From an uncultured Coriobacteriaceae bacterium (GTDB lineage Bacteria; Actinomycetota; Coriobacteriia; Coriobacteriales; Coriobacteriaceae), in assembly GCA_944319885.1 (NCBI GenBank), contig CALUFC010000001.1, positions 310,001-374,000 on the forward strand: a DNA stretch of 64,000 nucleotides. The letters are read 5' to 3'. The position numbers were made by a program, and so were the translations under genes. Position 1 is the stretch's first letter. Each line of letters begins with the position of its first letter. The notes below the pieces were generated by a model. It was not told where the DNA came from. It did no database searches and was given only the letters and a program-made list of their open reading frames with translations. Below are positions 57,005 through 64,000 of this stretch, piece by piece.

Positions 57005-57493
57005 ATGATCATCGACAGCTTGCAGGCAATTGGCCGATATCGGGGCATTTCGGCGGGCCTGGACATCCTTATCGATTGGCTCGAGCACAATGACCCCACA
57101 GAGCTGCCCGTGGGTTCGAACCAGATCGCGGGGGATCGGGTATTCGCCAATGTGATGGATGCCACGACGCGCCCTGCGACCGACGCGCTCTACGAGGCGC
57201 ATCATCGCTACATGGATGTTCATGTCGACATAACGGGCGTCGAGTCCTTCAAGACCTGCTTGAGCGCAGTCGAGCCGGCGGGTCCGTTCGACGAGGAAAC
57301 CGACGGCGGCCTCTTTGCGCCGCGCGCCGAAGAAGACGCGCTCGAGGGCATCCTGGGGCCCGGCCGCTTCGTGGTCTTCCTGCCCGACGAGCAGCACATG
57401 CCCACGCTCGTTCCCGCGGGCGCAGAGCCGGCGCCTGTGCACAAGATTTGCTTCAAGGTGCTCGCCGACGCGTACTGGAACGAAGGCGCATAG
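57005..57493 (+). CDS. YhcH/YjgK/YiaL family protein
   Basis: A 162-residue cupin-like protein of the YhcH family. HHRYMDVHVDITG and FLPDEQHMPTL contain the conserved His and acidic residues of the metal site, and KICFKV lies near the end. Family members occur with sugar or sialic acid genes and may act on sugars, but the reaction here is unknown. GGAGGTTG precedes ATG 57005. It stands alone between pyk and the P-type ATPase. Confidence 0.83.
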   Translation: MIIDSLQAIGRYRGISAGLDILIDWLEHNDPTELPVGSNQIAGDRVFANVMDATTRPATDALYEAHHRYMDVHVDITGVESFKTCLSAVEPAGPFDEETDGGLFAPRAEEDALEGILGPGRFVVFLPDEQHMPTLVPAGAEPAPVHKICFKVLADAYWNEGA

Positions 57494-57676
57494 CGCCGCG
57501 GGGCGTTGATTACCTGCAACATTGCACAGTCGTGTACCTGCAAATTATCGGAGAGTCAGGTACTATATTCATCTGCATGGCGAGCCCTTGCCTTCCTGGA
57601 ATTATGATCGGGAGCCATGTGCCTTGTACGAGGTGTGCGATGCACCTAAAGACACGTTACCCGGGAGGGGATTCGT

Positions 57677-60358
57677 TTGAAGGAGTACCTAGCTTCGGCT
57701 GAGGACGTGCTCGCAGAGCAGTCCAGCGATGCCGAGTCTGGCCTTGCCTCGGGCGTTGCCTCGCAGCGCCTCGCCGAGGTGGGCCCCAACAAGCTGGACG
57801 AGGAGGAGAAGACGCCGCTGTGGAAGCGCTTCTTCGAGCAGATGGCCGACCCCATGGTCATCATGCTCATCTGCGCCGCAGCCATCTCCGCCATCACCGG
57901 CACCATCCAGGGTGAGCCCGAGTGGGCCGACGTCATCATCATCATGGCGGTCGTCATCATCAACTCCGTGCTCGGCGTGGTCCAGGAGGCCAAGTCCGAG
58001 CAGGCGCTCGAGGCCCTGCAGCAGATGAGTGCCGCCCAGTCCAAGGTCATGCGCGACGGCAAGCTCGTGCATCTGCCTTCGGCGGATCTTGTGCCCGGCG
58101 ACATCGTGGTGCTCGAGGCGGGCGACTCGGTGCCGGCGGACTGCCGCGTGCTCGAGAGCGCGTCCATGAAGATCGAAGAGGCCGCTCTCACCGGCGAGTC
58201 CGTGCCGGTTGAGAAGCACGTGGACGCGATCGCGCTCGCCGAGGGCACCGATGACGTGCCGCTGGGCGACCGCAAGAACATGTGCTACATGGGCTCCACC
58301 GTGGTGTACGGCCGCGGCCGCGCCGTGGTGGTTGCCACCGGCATGAAGACCGAGATGGGCAAGATCGCCAACGCCCTCACCACCGCCAAGAAGGAGCTCA
58401 CGCCGCTCCAGATCAAGCTGAACGAGCTCTCGGGCATCCTTACCAAGCTCGTGCTGGGCATCTGCGTGGTCATCTTCGCGGTCGACCTGCTGCGCCACGG
58501 CGGCGACCTGGGCTCCAACCCCGAGATGATCCTCGACACCTTCATGGTGGCCGTGTCGCTTGCCGTCGCCGCCATCCCCGAGGGCTTGGTGGCCGTGGTC
58601 ACCATCGTGCTCTCCATGGGCGTCACCAAGATGGCCAAGCGCCAGGCGATCATCCGCAAGATGACCGCGGTGGAGACGCTCGGCTGCACGACTGTGATCT
58701 GCTCGGACAAGACGGGCACCCTCACGCAGAACAAGATGACCGTGGTGCGCCATGAGCTCGCCGCGCCCGAGGAGAAGTTCCTCGCCGGCATGGCGCTCTG
58801 CTCCGACGCCAAGTGGGACGAGGAAAAGGGCGAGGCCGAGGGCGAGCCCACTGAGTGCGCGCTCGTGAACGACGCCGCCAAGGCCGGCATGACGGGGCTC
58901 GAGGTCGAGCATCCGCGTGTGGGCGAGGCGCCGTTCGACTCCGGCCGTAAGATGATGTCCGTGGTGGTCGAGGAGGCCGACGGCAGCTTCGAGCAGTACA
59001 CCAAGGGCGCGCCCGACGTGGTGATCGACCTTTGCACGCACATCTACGACGGCGACCAGATTGTACCGCTCACCGCCGAGCGCAAGGCCGAGCTTCTCGC
59101 TGCCAACAAGGACATGGCCAACAACGCCCTGCGCGTGCTGGCGCTCGCGAGCCGCACGCATGCCGCGGTGCCTGAGGATTGCAGCCCGGCGGCGCTCGAG
59201 CACGATCTCGTGTTCTGCGGCCTCTCCGGCATGATCGACCCCGAGCGTCCCGAGGTGGCCCCCGCCATCGCCGAGGCGCGCGAGGCCGGCATCCGTCCCG
59301 TCATGATCACCGGCGACCACATCGATACCGCCGTGGCCATTGCCAAGAACCTCGGCATCCTCGAGGGCGACGGCGCGGGCCACGCCATCACCGGCGCCGA
59401 GCTCGACAAGATCTCCGACGAGGACTTCCACGAGAAGGTCACCGAGTACAGTGTCTACGCGCGCGTCCAGCCCGAGCACAAGGCGCGCATCGTCGACGCG
59501 TGGAAGAGTCGCGGCAACATCGTCGCTATGACCGGCGATGGCGTGAACGACGCGCCCTCCATCAAGCGCGCCGACATTGGCGTTGGCATGGGCATCACCG
59601 GTACCGACGTCACCAAGAACGTGGCCGATATGGTGCTTGCGGACGATAACTTCGCCACCATCGTGAGCGCGGTCGAGGAAGGCCGTCGCATCTACGACAA
59701 CATCCGCAAGGTCATCCAGTTCCTGCTTTCCGCCAACATCGCCGAGGTGCTTTCGGTCTTCGTGGCAACGCTCGTGGGCTTCACCATCTTCCAGCCCGTG
59801 CAGCTGCTCTGGATCAACCTCGTGACCGACTGCTTCCCGGCGCTCGCGCTGGGCATGGAAGGCGCCGAGGGCGACATCATGAAGCGCAAGCCGCGTAAGG
59901 CGAGCGATGGCGTCTTTGCCGGCGGCATGGGTGTAGACATCGTGGTGCAGGGCGTGATCATCACCGCGCTCGTGCTCGCCTCGTTCTTCGCGGGCGTGTG
60001 GTTCGACATGGGCTACATCAACATCGCCGATATGATCGCCGGCACCGCCGACGAAGAGGGCGTTACCATGGCGTTCATCACCCTCTCTATGGTCGAGATC
60101 TTCCACTGCTTCAACATGCGCAGCCGCCGTCAGTCGCTCTTTACCATGAAGAAGCAGAACAAGTGGCTTTGGGGCGCTGCAGCGCTCGCGCTTGTGCTCA
60201 CCGTCGTGGTGGTGGAGTTCGATCCTCTGGCCGAGATGTTCGGCTTCATGGTGCTCCCGCCTGAGGCGCTGGCAACGGCGCTTGGCTTGGCGTTCCTCAT
60301 CATCCCGCTCATGGAGGTCTACAAGGCAATCATGCGCGCGGTGGAGAAGGACGCCTAA
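57677..60358 (+). CDS. Cation-transporting P-type ATPase, calcium (type II) family
   Basis: An 893-residue pump. The actuator loop TGES lies at 172-175, PEGL at 301-304 in the fourth helix matches Ca2+ or Na+/K+ type II pumps, D344 in DKTGTLT is phosphorylated, and the hinge MTGDGVNDAPSIKRADIG is intact. About ten membrane helices are present. It likely exports Ca2+. The TTG start 57677 is selected by GGGAGGGG. It carries no N-terminal metal-binding domain, arguing against copper or zinc. Confidence 0.92.
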   Translation: MKEYLASAEDVLAEQSSDAESGLASGVASQRLAEVGPNKLDEEEKTPLWKRFFEQMADPMVIMLICAAAISAITGTIQGEPEWADVIIIMAVVIINSVLGVVQEAKSEQALEALQQMSAAQSKVMRDGKLVHLPSADLVPGDIVVLEAGDSVPADCRVLESASMKIEEAALTGESVPVEKHVDAIALAEGTDDVPLGDRKNMCYMGSTVVYGRGRAVVVATGMKTEMGKIANALTTAKKELTPLQIKLNELSGILTKLVLGICVVIFAVDLLRHGGDLGSNPEMILDTFMVAVSLAVAAIPEGLVAVVTIVLSMGVTKMAKRQAIIRKMTAVETLGCTTVICSDKTGTLTQNKMTVVRHELAAPEEKFLAGMALCSDAKWDEEKGEAEGEPTECALVNDAAKAGMTGLEVEHPRVGEAPFDSGRKMMSVVVEEADGSFEQYTKGAPDVVIDLCTHIYDGDQIVPLTAERKAELLAANKDMANNALRVLALASRTHAAVPEDCSPAALEHDLVFCGLSGMIDPERPEVAPAIAEAREAGIRPVMITGDHIDTAVAIAKNLGILEGDGAGHAITGAELDKISDEDFHEKVTEYSVYARVQPEHKARIVDAWKSRGNIVAMTGDGVNDAPSIKRADIGVGMGITGTDVTKNVADMVLADDNFATIVSAVEEGRRIYDNIRKVIQFLLSANIAEVLSVFVATLVGFTIFQPVQLLWINLVTDCFPALALGMEGAEGDIMKRKPRKASDGVFAGGMGVDIVVQGVIITALVLASFFAGVWFDMGYINIADMIAGTADEEGVTMAFITLSMVEIFHCFNMRSRRQSLFTMKKQNKWLWGAAALALVLTVVVVEFDPLAEMFGFMVLPPEALATALGLAFLIIPLMEVYKAIMRAVEKDA

Positions 60359-60502
60359 GACGCTGTTTCCGCGCATTGCACATATGCTCCGCTGAGATGC
60401 GGGCGCATCCCTGCCGCTTTGCGGCCCCGGGGTGCGCCCGTGTTTGCGTTTGGGCGGGTGAGTTGTGCGGGTCACAGCGCATCAATCGCACGAGCTGGTC
60501 AC

Positions 60503-60598
60503 TCGACACGGTATTGTCGAACATGATCGACAAAATCGGCTAAATTTGTCGAATATATTCGACGAAATTGCTAGTATTTTGTCGAACATAGTCGACAA
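60503..60598 (+). promoter_or_regulatory. Array of three operator-like dyads upstream of the ATPase gene
   Basis: TTGTCGA-N6-TCGACAA occurs at 60514-60533, 60546-60565 (one mismatch) and 60579-60598, centres 32-33 bp apart (three helical turns). An extra half-site TCGACA lies at 60503-60508, in phase with the first dyad. A possible -10, TAGTAT at 60572-60577, sits between the second and third dyads. The last dyad ends 16 bases before the ATG. This suggests cooperative binding by a repressor, possibly acting on several copies around the genome. Confidence 0.6.
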
Positions 60599-60614
60599 AA
60601 AAGGATTGGCGCTC

Positions 60615-61877
60615 ATGAACCATGAAATACTGAAGCGCGTTATCTTCGACCAGCACCAGATCATACGCAACGCAACGATAGTTCCCCGTCGCTACTCGTT
60701 CGATTTACAGGCGAATTATGTTGTCACGGGGCTTCGACGCGCAGGTAAGTCGACGTTGCTCTATAAGGTGGTGCAGGATCTGGTTGCGGAAGGTGTCGAT
60801 TGGAGTCGCATCATATACATCAACTTCGAAGACGAGCGTTTGGCTGAATTCTCGCTCGAAGACTTTCAAGATATCCCGCTGGTGTTGAGCGAGCTTTCGG
60901 ATGAGCGTGGGTTTTACGTTCTTGATGAGGTGCAAAACATTGCAGGATGGGAGCGCTTTGCACGCCGCATGGCAGATGCGGGGGAGCGCGTGTTCATTAC
61001 CGGCAGCAACGCGACGATGCTTAGCTCGGAGATGGAGAGGGCGCTTGGCGGACGCTATCTTGTGCGGCATATCACCCCGTATCGGTTCGACGAGTATTTA
61101 GATGCCCAGGGCCAGCCCTACGATATGGCGGCACGCTACACAACAAGTGAGCAGGGTCGTATCATGCGCTTGTTTGATCGGTTCATGCATCTCGGTGGTT
61201 TCCCCGAATCGCTCAAGCTGTCTGATCCTCGGGAATATGTTGGCAACGTGTACCAGAAGGTGCTGCTTGGTGACATCGTTGCTCGCTTCGGCATTCGTAA
61301 CGTCGATGCGTTGCGTGTCCTGATGAAAAAAGTTGCCGAAACCGTACGAAGCGACGTTTCATATTCGAAGCTTCACAATACGCTTAAATCGATTGGGTAC
61401 GAGCTCTCTAAAGACAGCGTAATCACGTATATCAGCCATGCCATGGAGGCATTCTTGATTTTCAGGCTCGAAAACGCTGTAGCGAGTTTTGTGGAGCGCT
61501 CCGGCAATCCAAAATTCTATTTTTCTGATAACGGATTGCTGAACCTCTTTCTGTTTGATCGGGATACCGCGTTGTTGGAGAACGAGATTGCCGTTGCGCT
61601 GCTCGATGTGTACGGCGACCAGTTGCGGTATTTAAAATCGCGGAAATACGGCATCGATATCGACTTCTATGTGCCCGAAGAGCACCTGGCGGTACAAGTA
61701 GCCTATTCGATTGCGGGACAAGCACGCGATCGCGAGATTGCAAATCTAGCGAAACTTGCGGAGCTGCAACATGGGGAAGGACGCTTGATCATCGTAACGA
61801 TGGAAGAGGAAGAAGCGATCGAGTATCGGGGGGCGACAATCGAGGTCGTTCCGGCTTGGAAGTTCTTGCTGCGGTAA
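60615..61877 (+). CDS. AAA-type ATPase with DUF4143-like C-terminal region
   Basis: A 420-residue protein of the AAA_14/DUF4143 group. Walker A is GLRRAGKSTLLYKV (about residues 42-55), Walker B is FYVLDEVQNIAGWERF, and ITGSNATMLSSE follows as sensor 1. The C-terminal half ends in a nuclease-like fold region (YGIDIDFYVPEEHLAVQVAYS). Role unknown; such ATPases are often strain-variable. The start MNHEILKR follows AAAGGA. It is visibly less GC-rich than its neighbours, suggesting acquisition by transfer. Confidence 0.82.
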   Translation: MNHEILKRVIFDQHQIIRNATIVPRRYSFDLQANYVVTGLRRAGKSTLLYKVVQDLVAEGVDWSRIIYINFEDERLAEFSLEDFQDIPLVLSELSDERGFYVLDEVQNIAGWERFARRMADAGERVFITGSNATMLSSEMERALGGRYLVRHITPYRFDEYLDAQGQPYDMAARYTTSEQGRIMRLFDRFMHLGGFPESLKLSDPREYVGNVYQKVLLGDIVARFGIRNVDALRVLMKKVAETVRSDVSYSKLHNTLKSIGYELSKDSVITYISHAMEAFLIFRLENAVASFVERSGNPKFYFSDNGLLNLFLFDRDTALLENEIAVALLDVYGDQLRYLKSRKYGIDIDFYVPEEHLAVQVAYSIAGQARDREIANLAKLAELQHGEGRLIIVTMEEEEAIEYRGATIEVVPAWKFLLR

Positions 61878-61924
61878 GATGGCGGGGCGCCCTGTTTGGG
61901 GCGAGATGGGCCGAAAGGGAGCGA

Positions 61925-63082
61925 ATGGCAAAGCGGAAGCGGCAAACGCAAGGTGCGGCGGCTAAGCGGCGGCAGCGCCGGGGCCGGCAGGAGGCTATGG
62001 GCACCGAGGGGCTTCCCGCGCCTGAGACGCTTCACGACCTGCCGGCGTTTTCCGACATACGCATCGATGACGCACAGCGCGCCGCATTCGAGGAGGCACG
62101 TGCTGCTTCCGAGGTGCCCGACGAGATGCATCTGGGTGTGGTCATTCGCCTCGATCGCGGTTTCCCGCTCGTGACGTGCGAGGACGCATGCTTTCGTGCC
62201 GAGCACGGTGTGGCGTTTGCCAAGCAGAACAAGGAGAAAGACGAGGGGCTGCTCCCCGCCGTTGGCGATGCGGTGATGGTTCGCCGCGCACCCGGTCACG
62301 GCATGGGCGTGATCGAGCGCGTGCTGCCGCGCCGCACCTCGTTCGAGCGGTGGCGCGGCAAAAACCGCGGGCAGCGCCAAGTGCTGTGCGCGAATCTCGA
62401 CACTGTGCTCATCGTGGCAGCGCTGGGTGCCGGCGAGGTGCTGCTCGATCGCATCGCGCGCTCGCTCATCCTGGCGCGTGATTGCGGGGCGGAGCCGGCG
62501 GTCATTCTCACCAAGGCAGACCGCTGTACGCATGAGGAACGCGAGGTCGAGCTGGGGCGTGTGCGTGAATTGGTTGGCCCTGACGTGCGCGTGGTGGTGA
62601 CTTCGTCGGTTGATAAGGACGGTCTTGAGGCGGCGCGCGCCTGTGTACCAGCGCAAACCTGTGCGCTCATTTTGGGCGAGTCGGGCGTGGGGAAGTCAAC
62701 CCTGCTCAACGCGCTATTGGGATACGATGCGCTGGCAACCGGTGCGGTGCGCGAGCGCGACGACATGGGGCGGCACACCACGGTTGCCCGCGTGATGGTC
62801 AAATTGCCGGGCGAAGCCGGTGTGATCGCCGATGCGCCGGGACTGCGCAGCTTGCCCTTGGTGGGGCACGAACGCGGGCTGGCACGGACATTTTCCGAGA
62901 TTGTCGAGGCGTCGCGGGGTTGCCGCTTCAATGATTGCTCGCATACGCATGAACCGGGCTGCGCGGTGCGCGAAGCGCTTGAGGCGGGCGAAATCAACGC
63001 GGTGCGGCTCGATGAGTTTTTGCTGCTCGCCCGCGAGATGCGCGTGAGCGCGCAGTCGCTCGATCCTGATATCCATATCTAG
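61925..63082 (+). CDS. rsgA: Ribosome small subunit-dependent GTPase A
   Basis: A 385-residue circularly permuted GTPase that helps mature the 30S subunit. A basic N-terminus and OB fold (about 60-130) precede G4 (LTKADRC), then G1 (GESGVGKSTLLNALLG) and G2/G3 (MGRHTT, DAPGLRSL). The zinc knuckle C-x4-C-x-H-x5-C follows as CRFNDCSHTHEPGC. AAGGGAGCGA precedes ATG 61925, 47 bases after the ATPase gene. Confidence 0.94.
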   Translation: MAKRKRQTQGAAAKRRQRRGRQEAMGTEGLPAPETLHDLPAFSDIRIDDAQRAAFEEARAASEVPDEMHLGVVIRLDRGFPLVTCEDACFRAEHGVAFAKQNKEKDEGLLPAVGDAVMVRRAPGHGMGVIERVLPRRTSFERWRGKNRGQRQVLCANLDTVLIVAALGAGEVLLDRIARSLILARDCGAEPAVILTKADRCTHEEREVELGRVRELVGPDVRVVVTSSVDKDGLEAARACVPAQTCALILGESGVGKSTLLNALLGYDALATGAVRERDDMGRHTTVARVMVKLPGEAGVIADAPGLRSLPLVGHERGLARTFSEIVEASRGCRFNDCSHTHEPGCAVREALEAGEINAVRLDEFLLLAREMRVSAQSLDPDIHI

Positions 63083-63373
63083 CGTCGATGCGCCTTGGGC
63101 GTCACGCTGCCGGCGCGATGCGGTGGCATAGTCTGGCGTGCTGGTTACTACCTCTTGTGAAGGGTACACCTGCGACCTGCTGGTTCTTTCCGCTCTAACG
63201 GCAAACAAACAAGATGCAACGCATATCTAACACGCTTGTGAGACGCGTGGACGCGTCCTGTAAGGTGCGTGTTCACTTTCTCACTTTCCTCGGCTGAGGG
63301 CGCGTTGGTGCTTCGACAATGGTCGCAGGGAGCACGTTCCGCGTTGCTGCGAAGCATGTTGGGAGGGCGGCGC

Positions 63374-64000
63374 ATGAAACGAACATCGAGATTGCTGCTG
63401 AGCGCCGGCACCGGTCTCATGGCTGCTGCGTTGGCATGGGGATATGGTTCCCTGATTCGCGCGGAGGCGGAGCAAGCGCAGCGGGAGGTGCTTGCCGCCT
63501 ATGGCGGCGATCTCGTTGTCGCATGCGTTGCCTCGCGTGATATCGAGCCGGGTGAGGTGCTCGATGAGGCCAACGTTCAAGAGGAGGAGTGGGTTGCTAG
63601 CCTGCTGCCCAAAGATGCGGCAACGTCGCTTGAAGAGGTTGTTGGCGAACGCGCCACATCGAGCATTCCCGCCCGCGCGGTGCTCAATCCGGTCTATTTC
63701 AAGCAAGACGACCGCGCCATCGAGGTTCCCGAGGGCATGGTCGCCGTCTCGGTTCCTTCCGACGACGAGCGTTCGGTGGGCGGTGCGGTAACGCCGGGAG
63801 ATCAGGTAGACGTGTATGTTTCGAATGCCGGTGTCGCCGATTTGCTGTGCCGGGCGCAGGTGATCGATACCAGCGCGCGTGCCGAGGAGGCAGATGGTGC
63901 CTCGATTGCCTGGGTGACGCTGGCAGTCGAACCGGAGCGCGTTGCAGAGGTGCTCGCCGCGACGGCCCAAGGGACGATCAGCCTCGTATTGCCCGGTGCG
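63374..64000 (+). CDS. CpaB-like SAF-domain protein (Flp/Tad pilus assembly), 3' end outside window
   Basis: 209 residues are visible with no stop before the window end. A membrane anchor (LLLSAGTGLMAAALAWGYGS, about 6-25) is followed by a SAF domain (VVACVASRDIEPGEVLDEAN) and by IPARAVLNPVYF and VTPGDQVDVYV, the order seen in CpaB/RcpC proteins of Tad pili. Further pilus genes would be expected downstream, outside the window. GGGAGG precedes ATG 63374. The 291-base gap before it (63083-63373) holds no gene; CACTTTC is repeated in tandem near 63273-63287. Confidence 0.75.
   Translation, partial: MKRTSRLLLSAGTGLMAAALAWGYGSLIRAEAEQAQREVLAAYGGDLVVACVASRDIEPGEVLDEANVQEEEWVASLLPKDAATSLEEVVGERATSSIPARAVLNPVYFKQDDRAIEVPEGMVAVSVPSDDERSVGGAVTPGDQVDVYVSNAGVADLLCRAQVIDTSARAEEADGASIAWVTLAVEPERVAEVLAATAQGTISLVLPGA

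Noticed and set aside
57689-60475. A 928-residue minus-strand frame opposite the P-type ATPase
   Set aside because: His/Gly/Arg/Val-rich composition typical of the antisense of a GC-rich gene; no domain motifs.

Overview
The window is about 60% GC, densely coded on both strands, and looks like a chromosomal segment of a Coriobacteriia gut actinomycete, most likely Collinsella or a close relative. This is inferred from gene content and protein style, not from a database search. The evidence includes a complete type II fatty acid cluster with a fused AccD-AccA, FabK as enoyl reductase, a pheST T-box leader, a TalC-type transaldolase, PTS genes and several large proteins of unknown function. Most starts have strong AGGAGG-like ribosome sites. 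TTG and GTG starts are common.

Layout. 1-1.4 kb: the 3' end of glyA and an SPFH/band-7 membrane protein. 2.0-11.2 kb (minus strand): one ten-gene fatty acid synthesis operon, fabH-acpP-fabK-fabD-fabG-fabF-accB-fabZ-accC-accDA. It diverges from bioY, a biotin uptake gene, across overlapping promoters; biotin is the cofactor of AccB. 11.9-22.1 kb: a membrane protein pair of unknown function, serS, tRNA-Arg(ACG), an 800-residue unknown protein with TPR-like helices, tRNA-Ser(GCU), gluQ, ferritin, purH and a further unknown. 22.2-24.8 kb: a Bce-type two-component system without its usual transporter, then uspA. 25-31.8 kb: uppP, deoC, a GNAT gene coupled to recQ, an oxidoreductase and metA.

32-39.2 kb holds a sugar operon. 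It encodes a PRD/EIIB/EIIA regulator, an Ula-type PTS (EIIA, EIIC, EIIB), a split transketolase and a transaldolase. It looks built to import a sugar as its phosphate and pass it straight into the non-oxidative pentose phosphate pathway. A convergent gene encodes an FSA-type aldolase. 40-47.6 kb: a large M16 protease, an EamA transporter, an M32 carboxypeptidase, a membrane protein and a decapitated Ntn-hydrolase fragment. 47.7-52.6 kb: a VapBC-like toxin-antitoxin pair, then a T-box leader and pheS-pheT. 52.7-57.5 kb: a phospholipase C-like protein, a nuclease-like gene broken by one amber codon, pyk and a YhcH-family gene. 57.7-64 kb: a calcium-type P-ATPase, a DUF4143-type ATPase behind three operator-like dyads, rsgA and the start of a CpaB-like pilus gene that runs off the window.

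The most unusual non-coding signals are four intergenic elements of about 135-190 bp, each bounded by inverted repeats. They lie at 1624-1760, 24045-24236, 39287-39438 and 54823-55003. The one at 24045-24236 has perfect 26-bp ends and a perfect 18-bp-arm palindrome inside. No rRNA, CRISPR array, complete insertion sequence or phage was seen. I see no clear new defence or biosynthetic system. The best leads are the inverted-repeat elements, the 60.5 kb operator array, the PTS-transketolase-transaldolase operon and the unknown 800-residue protein.
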